In this document: piece by piece, positions 1-7,612 of the stretch
Layout: each line of letters begins with the position of its first letter
How positions within the stretch are numbered: position 1 is the stretch's first letter
NCBI GenBank assembly: GCA_035490315.1
Contig: DATHET010000202.1
Span: 1 to 16,234 of the forward strand
Source of the DNA: JADJQU01 sp035490315
GTDB lineage: Bacteria > Planctomycetota > UBA1135 > GCA-002686595
Direction of reading: 5' to 3'
Length of the DNA: 16,234 nt
Program-made: the position numbers and the translations under genes
Notes under the pieces: generated by a model
What the model saw: only the letters and a program-made list of their open reading frames with translations
The model's database searches: none
What the model was told of the DNA's origin: nothing

Positions 1-1429
1 GCTCGGCGTAAGCAGGAAATGCTGACGAACCTCTCGCACTGCTCGGAGCAAGCCCGATGCACCACGTGCCCACGGGAATGTCGCCGAATTGGAATCTTCC
101 CTGCTCGTCGGTGCTCGTGGTGCCTGCCGGCTCGCCGTATCTCTCGAGGATCATCGGTCTCGTACGTGCCGGCTCGCTCGGAACGCGCCACATCCGCCGC
201 TTCGCAACCGGGTTCCCATTTCCGTCGAGCACCTGGCCCTGCACCCGGCCGCCTGTCCCCCAGGAAATCTCGATCCTGCGTCGCTCCCCCACCTCGAGGA
301 TCAGCGGCTCTGACTCCGCCCGAGTTCCCATTCCCTTCTTGTACACCTTCAATTCCAGCGGGACCCGCGGCGGCAAATCCACCAAGCTCGCATTGCCAAG
401 TGCGTCCGTCTTGGATGACCAAAGCTCATCCCCTGGGTAGTAGAAATCAGGCAGCACTCCCTGCTGCGCAAGCAAGTTGCCCCTGGTCTCCAACTTGAGG
501 CTCGCGCCCAGGATCGGGGCCCCTGACGCATCCTTGACGACCACGTCCAGTGTCGCCGATCTCCACATGCGAACTTCCAGCGGATCGGCGGCGGCTGAGT
601 GTCCAAGCGCAAGCAGGAAGGCCGTCCGTGCATACCCCGGCGCAGTCACGCTGACAGCACGATGCTTCCACGACTTGCCTCCGAGCTGGAAGCGACCGTC
701 CGGACCGGCGCGTACCGGCGATCCTTCGAGCTCGATGCGTTCGGCAGGTTGATCGGGCTGCTCGGCGTGTGAGTGAATGGAGCTGAAGATGCGATCGCCT
801 TGGATCTGCAAGGTTCCGTCGGCCACCGGCCTGAGATTCTCGGCGTCCACCAGCACACCGAACAGAACCACGTCGTCCTGGGTCGGGACGAGGATTTCGA
901 GCTCGCGATGCTCGCCCTTTGCAAGCGCGGGGACTTCATGACCGTCGAACCGATCGTCCAGCTCGTTGCAATCGACGGCGTGGCCGCGACCAGGTTCCAC
1001 CTCGAACTCTGCCCAGCCATCCTTGTCCGTCAAAGGACATTCGCCGAGCCGACCTCGATGACCAGCAACATACGAGCAGCTGCTGCCGGACTCGTCTGCC
1101 GCCTTCAGCGTCAAGCGCATGTCCTGCTGCGGTGATCGGTCCTCCTTGGACAGGAGATGCACGCGCAAGAGCGTGACGGTCCCGCTCGGCTTCGCGAGTT
1201 CCGATTGGATCGTGGGAAGCGACGCGGTTTCGCGCATGACCGGCGACGACACTTCCCCGGCAGCTGGAAGTTCCGATTGTTGCAGCGTGACGGGCTCTGC
1301 CAACTCGGAAGCATGGCCCACCGATCGTTCAATCGCCGGCGCGACGGGCGCGGCGGGTTTGCCAAGCCAGATCCATGCGCCGATCGTGAGACCCGCCAGG
1401 ACAATCGCAATGCCGACTGCAATCCGCAC
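1..1429 (-). CDS. Membrane-anchored carboxypeptidase-regulatory-like (beta-sandwich) protein, C-terminus beyond the left edge
   Basis: The minus-strand frame is open from a GTG at 1429-1427 to the window edge, giving 476 codons with no stop. The N-terminus reads MRIAVGIAIVLAGL and forms one transmembrane segment (about residues 4-22). An Ala/Pro/Glu-rich linker of about 50 residues follows, then serial beta-sandwich domains with the usual D-x-G-x-F and V-x-D-x-x-G-x-P signatures (for example VLDGNGNPV and TDEQGRFQFGDIPVGTW). The product is probably fixed in the inner membrane with the domains outside. It aligns block by block with the plus-strand protein at 4129: DGWAE, FGVLVDAE, MWRS, DASGAPI, WGTGG, RMWR and D/V-x-PVG-x-W are shared in order. 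That protein also starts at a GTG in an equivalent MRIA context, which is why this GTG was chosen; the frame has no ATG or GTG further upstream. The function is unknown. The domains may bind surface or extracellular ligands. Confidence 0.85.
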   Translation of the reverse strand, partial: MRIAVGIAIVLAGLTIGAWIWLGKPAAPVAPAIERSVGHASELAEPVTLQQSELPAAGEVSSPVMRETASLPTIQSELAKPSGTVTLLRVHLLSKEDRSPQQDMRLTLKAADESGSSCSYVAGHRGRLGECPLTDKDGWAEFEVEPGRGHAVDCNELDDRFDGHEVPALAKGEHRELEILVPTQDDVVLFGVLVDAENLRPVADGTLQIQGDRIFSSIHSHAEQPDQPAERIELEGSPVRAGPDGRFQLGGKSWKHRAVSVTAPGYARTAFLLALGHSAAADPLEVRMWRSATLDVVVKDASGAPILGASLKLETRGNLLAQQGVLPDFYYPGDELWSSKTDALGNASLVDLPPRVPLELKVYKKGMGTRAESEPLILEVGERRRIEISWGTGGRVQGQVLDGNGNPVAKRRMWRVPSEPARTRPMILERYGEPAGTTSTDEQGRFQFGDIPVGTWCIGLAPSSARGSSAFPAYAE

Positions 1430-1435
1430 GATGGC

Positions 1436-1464
1436 ATCGTACCGAGAGGGAGATGATCTGTCGG
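1436..1464 (-). promoter_or_regulatory. Candidate sigma70-type promoter of the left-edge gene
   Basis: On the minus strand, CCGACA (1464-1459) and TACGAT (1441-1436) are separated by 17 nt, and the TACGAT ends 6 nt before the GTG start. The -35 match is 4 of 6 and the -10 match is 4 of 6. The placement would put the transcription start at or near the start codon. This is inference from spacing and consensus only. Confidence 0.3.
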
Positions 1465-1633
1465 CCGGAGGTGCCGAACGCGCCCGGGAGTGCCTGCTCC
1501 AGGAGACGCGAACGGTGATTCCCTGACGAGCACCAGGCCGCGCGACGAGGCGCAGGCACTCGCGTCGCGGGTCTACTCGCGCGACCGAATTCCTCGAATG
1601 AGTCGCCGCCCGATCACGACCTGAACGTCGTGT

Positions 1634-1639
1634 TACGCT
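1634..1639 (+). promoter_or_regulatory. Candidate -10 element of the M64 peptidase gene
   Basis: TACGCT ends exactly 6 nt before the ATG at 1646, the same spacing as the TANNNT hexamers before the genes starting at 1429 and 4129. No convincing -35 box is visible at 16-18 nt. The match is weak alone and gains weight only from the repeated spacing. Confidence 0.22.
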
Positions 1640-1645
1640 CGAGAC

Positions 1646-2635
1646 ATGTTGCGTGCGAGAGATTCGATCAGGAGCGCGAGTCCCTACCTGCTCTTCCTCC
1701 TTCCGCTCACGACCTTCTCGCCGCAAACTCCAAAAAACAAGCCGCTCGAAGAACGCATCTGGCTCGAGTCCGGCCCGCGCGAATCGTCGGTCGACATCCT
1801 CTTCATCGGAGACGGCTACTCCGCGAAGGAACTCGCGCGCGTCGGCAAGTACTGGAAGGACGTCGAGCGCTGCTCCAAACGCCTGTTCCAGGATGAGCCC
1901 TTCTCGTCATCTAAAGGACGATTCAACGTCCGCGCACTCTTCGTCGAGTCGAAGCAGACCGGCTGCGATCAGTCCGCGGACAAGGACGAGGTCGACACCG
2001 CCTTGGATTGCCGCTTCGACACGCGCGATGGGCGGTTGCTCGCTTTCAAGAACTCGGAGCGCCTGAAGGAGCTGGTCCTGAAAAGCGGGCAGACGGACAT
2101 CGTCTTCGTGATGGTGAACACCGAGCGCTATGGCGGCGCGGGCACGGAGCTGTCAGAAATCCTCGTGCGCGACCGGGCGCTGCCGGCTCCAACTTACGCC
2201 GCTCAGGACACGCGCTCCTTCCTGATCGCCTTGCACGAGCTCGGTCACAGTTTCGCCGATCTCGACGACGAGTACGTCGACGACCAGATGCACAAGTCGT
2301 TTCCCTTGCCCGAGAAGGGCGACTTCGAAGAAGCGAACGTCAGCCTCGGCGCCAGCTTCGAGCGCGGCTCCTTCGAGCGATTGAAGGCCACGGTGAAGTG
2401 GCGTCATTTCCTGGATCTGCCAGGCGCCGCGAAGGAGAAGTGGTTCCACGAGGGTGGCTTCTTCCGGGAACGCGGTGTGTTTCGGCCCTGGCCCAATTGT
2501 CGGATGCGCGAGAACGAGCAACAGTTCTGCCCGATCTGCAGCGAAGAAGTCGCGAAAGCGATCCAATCAGCGTGTGGGATGAACTGGGACGATGCGGCCT
2601 GGCACAAGGCGCATCCGTTGACGGAATGGCACTGA
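1646..2635 (+). CDS. Exported M64-family (IgA-peptidase-like) zinc metallopeptidase
   Basis: The 329-aa protein begins with a signal-peptide-like segment (hydrophobic YLLFLLPLTTF at about residues 14-24), so it should act outside the cytoplasm. Family hallmarks appear in order. ILFIGDGYSAKE lies near residue 51, then the catalytic HELGHSFADLDDEY with His197, Glu198 and His201. Near the C-terminus is the Cys-rich CRMRENEQQFCPIC segment, which in M64 proteins has the form C-x-MR followed by FCPVC. Peptidase_M64 (PF09471) is named for the Clostridium ramosum IgA protease, but most environmental members have no known substrate, so IgA cleavage should not be assumed. The length suits a minimal catalytic unit without extra adhesion domains. 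It is probably transcribed alone or with the lipoprotein gene 185 bp downstream. The ATG at 1646 keeps the signal peptide. Confidence 0.88.
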   Translation: MLRARDSIRSASPYLLFLLPLTTFSPQTPKNKPLEERIWLESGPRESSVDILFIGDGYSAKELARVGKYWKDVERCSKRLFQDEPFSSSKGRFNVRALFVESKQTGCDQSADKDEVDTALDCRFDTRDGRLLAFKNSERLKELVLKSGQTDIVFVMVNTERYGGAGTELSEILVRDRALPAPTYAAQDTRSFLIALHELGHSFADLDDEYVDDQMHKSFPLPEKGDFEEANVSLGASFERGSFERLKATVKWRHFLDLPGAAKEKWFHEGGFFRERGVFRPWPNCRMRENEQQFCPICSEEVAKAIQSACGMNWDDAAWHKAHPLTEWH

Positions 2636-2810
2636 GTGATTTACGGGGAAAGTCCCAAAACCATGCGGCGCGGCTACGTTCTCGCTCCCATCGAGGAAGG
2701 GCTATCGACGCGGCGGGTATGCACCGTTGTTCGGCTCGACGGATTCGATAGGCGCTGACCCGTAGGACTGCGACATCCCAAAGCATCGACAACGTCCAAG
2801 CAACTCGACC

Positions 2811-2816
2811 GAGGAG
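2811..2816 (+). promoter_or_regulatory. Shine-Dalgarno site of the lipoprotein gene
   Basis: GAGGAG lies 4 nt before the ATG at 2821. It is one of only two clear Shine-Dalgarno sites in the window and supports this start. Confidence 0.6.
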
Positions 2817-2820
2817 TCCC

Positions 2821-3672
2821 ATGCATTGGCTGACGACACTCGCATTGCTCGCAACGAGCTGCTCCACGCCGCCTCAGACCTCGTCAAGAACTCCGGAGCA
2901 CAGTCCCGACTGCATGGTGATCGGCGAAGGCGAAGTCGTCGTGCTCGCGGGACAGGAGCACTTGAAGCCGCGAACGGTATTCCTCACGGCCTCGTCGTTC
3001 GACAACGATCGCTACACCTTCTGCTTCGTCCCCGAGGACATGCACTCGCCCGACTACAACCGGGAGATCTCGCTTCGCGTCGGCAAGAATCCACCGCGAG
3101 CCCGTGCATGGCACAGCGCCGAGGGCGAGCCGCTCGGCCATTTTGGCTTCCAGGAGCTGACCGAGCCGGAAGCGAAGCTGGTTGCACGCCGGTTCGGCGT
3201 GTCGATCGCGCGCCTCGAAGCCCGGCCTTTCAAGCTGCAGCCAAGTTTCACTCTCGACAAGCAGGAGTACGCACCGGGCAAGCCGGTGCAGCTCAGGCTG
3301 CGCGTCGAGAATGTCGGCGAGCGGCGGCTATCCGCACATTTCGGCGGCTGGCAGCGCGGCGCGAATCGCCATGGCCGCTTCACATTCACGATCGTGAAGG
3401 ACGGAAAGCTCGTGCCGGACATCGGGATGACCATCAATTTCGGCGGGCTGAGCGCTGCGACGGCCATCCAGCCCGGGGAGCATTTCGAGGAGCAGGTGCA
3501 GCTCGATCAGTGGTGCGCGTTCGACTCACAAGGCGCGTATGAAGTCGATGCCGTCTACGAGATGCACGTGACCGAGACGCCGCTCGATTTCCAAGGCGGC
3601 AAGCCTTGCCTCGCCCTCGCGGATAACCTGATCGACCAGCTTCGCGGGCACGTCCAAGTCATCGTGAAATGA
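2821..3672 (+). CDS. Putative lipoprotein with a C-terminal BsuPI/Ig-like beta domain
   Basis: The 283-aa product starts with a short hydrophobic stretch ending LLATSC, an acceptable lipobox with Cys14, although the n-region has almost no positive charge. The middle to C-terminal part (about residues 140-283) contains FTLDKQEYAPGKPVQLRLRV, then ENVGERRL and FTFTIVKDGKLVPDIG. This is the pattern of an Ig-like fold resembling the BsuPI proteinase-inhibitor domain (residue to act on, then a Y-x-P-G-x-P strand and an N-x-G turn). That resemblance is by eye and remote. Cysteines near DCMVIG, YTFCFV, QWCAFDS and KPCLAL could form disulfides, which fits an exported protein. A good Shine-Dalgarno site supports the start. 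It lies between a secreted peptidase and a short duplicate of its own C-terminus. The true function is unknown. Confidence 0.75.
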   Translation: MHWLTTLALLATSCSTPPQTSSRTPEHSPDCMVIGEGEVVVLAGQEHLKPRTVFLTASSFDNDRYTFCFVPEDMHSPDYNREISLRVGKNPPRARAWHSAEGEPLGHFGFQELTEPEAKLVARRFGVSIARLEARPFKLQPSFTLDKQEYAPGKPVQLRLRVENVGERRLSAHFGGWQRGANRHGRFTFTIVKDGKLVPDIGMTINFGGLSAATAIQPGEHFEEQVQLDQWCAFDSQGAYEVDAVYEMHVTETPLDFQGGKPCLALADNLIDQLRGHVQVIVK

Positions 3673-3681
3673 GCCGAAGCC

Positions 3682-3906
3682 ATGAGTCGGTTGGAGCGGC
3701 CGGATCTGGATCGCCTGGCTCGAGTCAGGCTCCGGCCAAGCGGGCCCATCGCCTTCGACTCACCGGGCATGTACGAAGTCGACGCCGTCTATGAACTGCA
3801 TCCGACGAAGATCGAACGTCCATTCCAGGGCGGCACCCCTTGCTCGGAGCGCGCAAAATCGGTGATCGACAACTTGCGCGGTCACCTCCAGGTCGTCGTG
3901 CAGTGA
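3682..3906 (+). CDS. Truncated in-frame duplicate of the preceding lipoprotein's C-terminus
   Basis: This 74-aa frame matches the last 51 residues of the preceding lipoprotein at 31 of 51 positions without gaps: AFDSPGMYEVDAVYEL against AFDSQGAYEVDAVYEM, FQGGTPC against FQGGKPC, and LRGHLQVVV against LRGHVQVIV. The first 24 or so residues are Arg-rich and do not align. There is no signal peptide and no Shine-Dalgarno site before the ATG. It lies in the same frame as the upstream gene, separated only by a TGA at 3670-3672 and three further codons. It is most likely the remnant of a second full-length paralogue that lost its 5' part, or a C-terminal module duplication. Whether it is translated separately is unclear. 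Confidence 0.5.
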   Translation: MSRLERPDLDRLARVRLRPSGPIAFDSPGMYEVDAVYELHPTKIERPFQGGTPCSERAKSVIDNLRGHLQVVVQ

Positions 3907-4045
3907 GCCTGGCAGCCGGTGCGCCGCGCGACGGGACACTTCCAACGGACTTCTGGTCGCTCGACAGGGCCGCGTTGGGTTCTTCGCGGTGCAAGAGAAC
4001 CGTTCCGCATGGACATGGGAGTCGCCGGCATCTGTTGCCGGTGGT

Positions 4046-4105
4046 GAATTCGCCTTTCGCTACGACGCGAATTCCCTGGCGATGGACGACGCTCGAGCGA
4101 ATTCC
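4046..4105 (+). repeat. Operator-like set of GAATTC-centred repeats upstream of the 4129 gene
   Basis: GAATTCGC (4046-4053) and GCGAATTC (4067-4074) are a perfect 8-bp inverted repeat with a 13-nt loop. GCGAATTCC at 4067-4075 recurs at 4097-4105, exactly 30 bp further on. The last copy overlaps the likely -35 region of the gene starting at 4129. The layout resembles a helically phased operator, but no cognate regulator is visible here. Confidence 0.3.
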
Positions 4106-4122
4106 GTTTCTGCAGATAGGAT
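4093..4122 (+). promoter_or_regulatory. Candidate promoter of the 4129 gene
   Basis: TAGGAT (4117-4122) ends 6 nt before the GTG at 4129. A weak TCGAGC (4093-4098) lies 18 nt upstream of it. The -10-to-start spacing equals that of the paralogous gene starting at 1429 on the other strand, which is the main support. Confidence 0.3.
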
Positions 4123-4128
4123 GATGAC

Positions 4129-6372
4129 GTGCGAATCGCGCTCGCAGGTGCCTTGGTGGTCGCGGGGCTCGTCGTGGCCCTTTCGATCTGGTTGACGGGA
4201 AGCGTCGAGCCGCTTCCGGTCGAAGCTCCGCCACAGTCGCCGGAGTCCATTGCGACAGCGACGGAGGCTGCGGCGATGCAAGTCCCCGAGACCGCGCGAG
4301 CCGCCGAGACGCCAGCGGAAGCCGTGAAAACGACTCGCATCGCGGCTGCGTCGCATGAGGCCAAGGTCGCGCAACCCGCAAGAGTCTTTTCCACGCTGCG
4401 CGTGCGCGTCCTCGCGAAGGAGGACCAGACTCCGCTGAAGGACAAGCTCCTTTACCTGCGCGACAAGGGCGCCCTCGACTCCGCGGGCACGAAGTTCATC
4501 CGGCTTCCAGGCGGTCGGGTCAGCGGCTCGCGCTCGACGAACGAGGACGGATGGGCCGAGATGGTGGTCGATCCCGACTGCGAGTACTCGGTCCAGGTCC
4601 TCGGACTCGACTGGGACAAGGAGGAGCACCTCGTTCTCCCCCTCGCTCCCGGTGAGAAGCGCGAGTTCGAGCTGCAGGTCCTGACCCGCGATCCCGCCAA
4701 GGACACGCTGACTTTCTTCGGCGTCCTGGTCGATGCGGAGAGTTCCTTGCCCGTGGTTCGCGGAGTGCTGCAGGTCGAAGGAGAATTGAGGCCGACCTAT
4801 TCGGAAGCGACTGGCTCGTACATGGACGTGAATCGCGAGGGTCCTCCGGTTCGAGCCGATTTCGACGGGCGATTCAAGATCCTCGAGAAGTCGAACCGTT
4901 CGGTCGCCGTGATGGCACCGGGCTACGCTCCCGCGAAATTCAGGCTCGACTCCGAGCATTCGAGTCCGCAACACCCGGCGCAGATCAAGATGTGGCGCTC
5001 GGGGACCGTGGATGCGACCGTCAGAGACGCGTCCGGCGCGCCGATCGCGGACGCCACGGTCGAGCTGACCAACGAGGCCGGTTACTTGAGCCATGAATTC
5101 TTCGGATCCATTTACGATTGCATCCTCGATCCGCACTGGTCCGAGAAGACGAATGCGCTCGGATTCGCGCGCGTGAGCGGGTTGCCGCCGGACATTCCGC
5201 TCAAGCTGATCGTGAAGCGGCAAGGCTTCAAGCCGCGTCAGGAGACGCAGGCGCTCGTGCTCCGCGCCGGCGAGCGGCGCAACGTCGAAGTCATGTGGGG
5301 AACGGGCGGGAGCGTGAAGGGCTTGCTCCTCGATGGCCAGGGCAAGCCCGTCGCGAATCACCGGATGTGGCGCATGATGTGCGACACGTCGGATCCTCTG
5401 CCGATCGTCTTCAAGGACAATGGCAAGCCAGCTGCGGCGACTCGCACCGACAAGCTCGGGCACTTCGAGTTCGCGGACGTTCCCGTGGGCGCCTGGTATG
5501 TCGGGATCGCGCCCGAGAGCGAAATCCTGCACGAATCGGACGGTTTCCCGGGCTACGCGGAGCCGATCGTGATCAGCGCGGAAGGCGAAGTCGTCGAGCT
5601 CGTGCTGCGCGTCGAAGCGGGACTGTACATCCGCGGGAGCGTCGTCGATCAACGAGGCAACCCGGTCGATTGGTGCTCGATCAGCGCCGCCTTGGAGAAC
5701 ACGTCGATCGTGGAACTCGACCACACCGAGTCTTCAGGGGAATTCAGCTTGGGACCGTTGGTGAAAGGCACCTGGCTGCTCGAGGCGGCCCCACCCTTTG
5801 GCGAGCGCATGGCCACTCCGCAGATTCCCGTGCCTTCAGGCTCCGAAGGCGTGGTCATCCATCTGCATACTGGAGCGTCGATCGAGGGCACGGTCCTGGA
5901 TGGCGCGACACTCGGGCCGGTGAAGTCGAGCGTGACGATCGTTCAAGCCAATGGTGACCACGTGCGTGGAGGAAGGGACAGATCGGGCGACGGCGAATTC
6001 AAATTCGAGGGTCTCACCGCCGGCACGTACGTGATCTACGCTCGCGATAACTTGGGCGGCGTCGGCGTCAGCGACGCGATCACGGTCGCGGAGGACGAGG
6101 CCTCGAAGGGCTGCCAGATCCGTCTTGCGCCCGGCGCGAAGCTCCGGATGCGCTACGCAGGTGAGTTGGATTACGCCAGTTACATGATCATCGTCGGCGG
6201 ATCGCTGCTCGGTTTCGAATCCGCCGAGAAGGGCCGGGACCAGGACGAATCCGTGCCAGCGGGGGCGATCGAAGTGCGATGGAGCGAATGGGAAACCAAG
6301 CTCACGAAGACCGAGAGCTTCACGGTCGTCGCGGGCGAAGTCCGCGAGCTCGTCTGGGACGGCAAGCCCTGA
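4129..6372 (+). CDS. Membrane-anchored protein with serial carboxypeptidase-regulatory-like beta-sandwich domains
   Basis: The 747-aa protein starts at GTG with one transmembrane helix (residues 4-22), then an Ala/Glu/Pro-rich spacer to about residue 85. About six beta-sandwich units follow: 86-185; 190-285 (FFGVLVDAE to APGYAPAKF); 295-390 (ATVRDASGAPI); 391-500 (VKGLLLDGQGKPV, then HFEFADVPVGAWYV); 502-585 (IRGSVVDQRGNPV); and 585-680 (IEGTVLDG, then GEFKFEGLTAGTYVI). These match CarboxypepD_reg/CnaB-type folds, which are usually binding or spacing modules and carry no catalytic residues. No protease or sortase motif is seen. It is the plus-strand paralogue of the gene cut by the left window edge, and the pair has shared motifs from the start codon onward. 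It is followed by 177 bp without a gene, so it is probably monocistronic. Confidence 0.87.
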   Translation: MRIALAGALVVAGLVVALSIWLTGSVEPLPVEAPPQSPESIATATEAAAMQVPETARAAETPAEAVKTTRIAAASHEAKVAQPARVFSTLRVRVLAKEDQTPLKDKLLYLRDKGALDSAGTKFIRLPGGRVSGSRSTNEDGWAEMVVDPDCEYSVQVLGLDWDKEEHLVLPLAPGEKREFELQVLTRDPAKDTLTFFGVLVDAESSLPVVRGVLQVEGELRPTYSEATGSYMDVNREGPPVRADFDGRFKILEKSNRSVAVMAPGYAPAKFRLDSEHSSPQHPAQIKMWRSGTVDATVRDASGAPIADATVELTNEAGYLSHEFFGSIYDCILDPHWSEKTNALGFARVSGLPPDIPLKLIVKRQGFKPRQETQALVLRAGERRNVEVMWGTGGSVKGLLLDGQGKPVANHRMWRMMCDTSDPLPIVFKDNGKPAAATRTDKLGHFEFADVPVGAWYVGIAPESEILHESDGFPGYAEPIVISAEGEVVELVLRVEAGLYIRGSVVDQRGNPVDWCSISAALENTSIVELDHTESSGEFSLGPLVKGTWLLEAAPPFGERMATPQIPVPSGSEGVVIHLHTGASIEGTVLDGATLGPVKSSVTIVQANGDHVRGGRDRSGDGEFKFEGLTAGTYVIYARDNLGGVGVSDAITVAEDEASKGCQIRLAPGAKLRMRYAGELDYASYMIIVGGSLLGFESAEKGRDQDESVPAGAIEVRWSEWETKLTKTESFTVVAGEVRELVWDGKP

Positions 6373-6404
6373 CGGACGCGGAAGCCGGACGAGGGCGGGA
6401 TCTG

Positions 6405-6462
6405 GATTCCGGCTGCAGTTTGGAATCAGCCTGAAGCGCTGAATCAGCCGATCCTCGATCGG
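6405..6462 (+). repeat. Repeat and hairpin cluster in the intergenic region
   Basis: GATTCC (6405-6410) pairs with GGAATC (6422-6427). GAATCAGCC occurs at 6423-6431 and again at 6441-6449. CCGATC (6448-6453) and GATCGG (6457-6462) make a perfect 6-bp stem with a 3-nt loop. There is no T-run after any stem, so intrinsic termination is doubtful. It could be a weak terminator for the upstream gene or a regulatory structure for the gene at 6550. Confidence 0.3.
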
Positions 6463-6549
6463 AGATGCTGGCGTGTTTCAGATTCTCCTGCATTCCTTGC
6501 TTCGAGGTTATTCTCAGGACTGCCTTCCCGACGTTCACGGAAACTATCC

Positions 6550-7608
6550 ATGCGTATCAGATCCCTCGCATCCGCGCTGCTCGTCACGCCCCTGCTGCTC
6601 GCCCTCTCGCCGCGCGCGGACGAGATCAGCTTCCATCCCAAGGACGGCTCGAAGCTCACCAAGCAGTTCACGATCACGGGCGAGATAGAGCTCGGCGATG
6701 TGACCCTGGACGTCGCCGGTCAGGACGTGACCGGCGAGCTGCCGAGCGACGTAAGCGCCGGATTCGAGGTGTCCCTGAAGATCCTCGACGACTACGTCAA
6801 GGTCGAGGGGGGCAAGCCGCTCGAACTCCTGCGCCAGTTCGTGCAGTTCAACGGCAGTTACCACGCGATGGAAGAGAGTGAGAGCACGGACGACATGCAC
6901 GACATCGACACCAAGGTCGTGCGATTCAAATGGAACGAGGACAAGCAGGTTTACGACATCACGGTCGCCGATGACGACACCCCGCCGGAGCAGCTCCGGG
7001 TCATGGGCGTCGACATGGATCTGCGCTCCTTGCTGCCGGCCAAATCCGTTTCGCAAGGCGATGCATGGGACGTCGACGGAAAGCAACTCGCAGCGGCGCT
7101 GATACCGGGCATCGACCTGGGAAACCTTCCCGATCTGGAAACGCTGATGGAGGACGAGACCGACCCCGAAAGCGTCTTGGGGCTCGAGATCATCAAGTCG
7201 GAGTTCATCCCGCAGCTCGAGAAACTCCGCGACGCGTGCAAGACGACCGCCACCTACACCGGGCAGCGCGAGATCGACGGGCGCACGCTGGCGGCAATCC
7301 GGATCAAGCTCGACGTCGCGGGCTCGATCGACATGCTGGGCTTCATGCGCATTGCCATGAAAGAGGGCGCCGAGCTGGATGAAGACGATTACGACATCGA
7401 AGCTGCGGCGCTCGAGGTCACTTTCCGTGGAGAAGGCGAGCTCTTGTGGGACATCGAAGCCGGTATCGCGCACGGTTTCGATTTCTCCGCCAAGCTCGAG
7501 CTCGCGGCGAAGCTCGCGATGTCCATCAGTGGCGATGGCGAGACGGTCGACGTCGAGGGCGAAGCCGAGCTTCTGGGAAAGGGCCATTGGGCGATGGAGC
7601 TGAAATAG
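6550..7608 (+). CDS. Exported protein of unknown family, first gene of a probable two-gene operon
   Basis: The 352-aa protein starts MRIRSLASALLVTPLLLAL, a clear signal peptide with two arginines and a hydrophobic core; cleavage is likely between about residues 18 and 23. The mature part is acidic and rich in alternating beta-type strands (EIELGDVTLDV and VTFRGEGELLWDIEAG), with an acidic EESESTDDMHD patch near residue 112. No enzyme motif, lipobox or membrane helix was recognised. The late segment GELLWDIEAGIAHGFDFSAKLELA resembles the strand repeats of periplasmic or outer-surface beta proteins such as the DUF6263-like group, a guess made by eye. Only four bases separate its TAG stop from the next gene, an exported HEAT-repeat protein, so the two are probably co-translated and may work together outside the cytoplasm. 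Confidence 0.75.
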   Translation: MRIRSLASALLVTPLLLALSPRADEISFHPKDGSKLTKQFTITGEIELGDVTLDVAGQDVTGELPSDVSAGFEVSLKILDDYVKVEGGKPLELLRQFVQFNGSYHAMEESESTDDMHDIDTKVVRFKWNEDKQVYDITVADDDTPPEQLRVMGVDMDLRSLLPAKSVSQGDAWDVDGKQLAAALIPGIDLGNLPDLETLMEDETDPESVLGLEIIKSEFIPQLEKLRDACKTTATYTGQREIDGRTLAAIRIKLDVAGSIDMLGFMRIAMKEGAELDEDDYDIEAAALEVTFRGEGELLWDIEAGIAHGFDFSAKLELAAKLAMSISGDGETVDVEGEAELLGKGHWAMELK

Positions 7609-7612
7609 CGCG

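Noticed and set aside
1435..1437. ATG on the minus strand as the start of the left-edge gene
   Set aside because: It is in a different frame from the beta-sandwich protein. The GTG at 1429 is in frame and matches the paralogue's N-terminus.
2636..2759. Open frame continuing for about 40 codons after the M64 stop codon
   Set aside because: Stop codons are sparse in high-GC DNA, and the extension has no family similarity. The peptidase is complete at its usual FCPIC-containing C-terminus.
4060..5724. Long minus-strand open frame (554 codons) opposite the 4129 gene
   Set aside because: It lies antisense to a well-supported gene with a paralogue. Its translation is Arg/His/Asp-rich with no domain. 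High GC at third codon positions creates such antisense frames.
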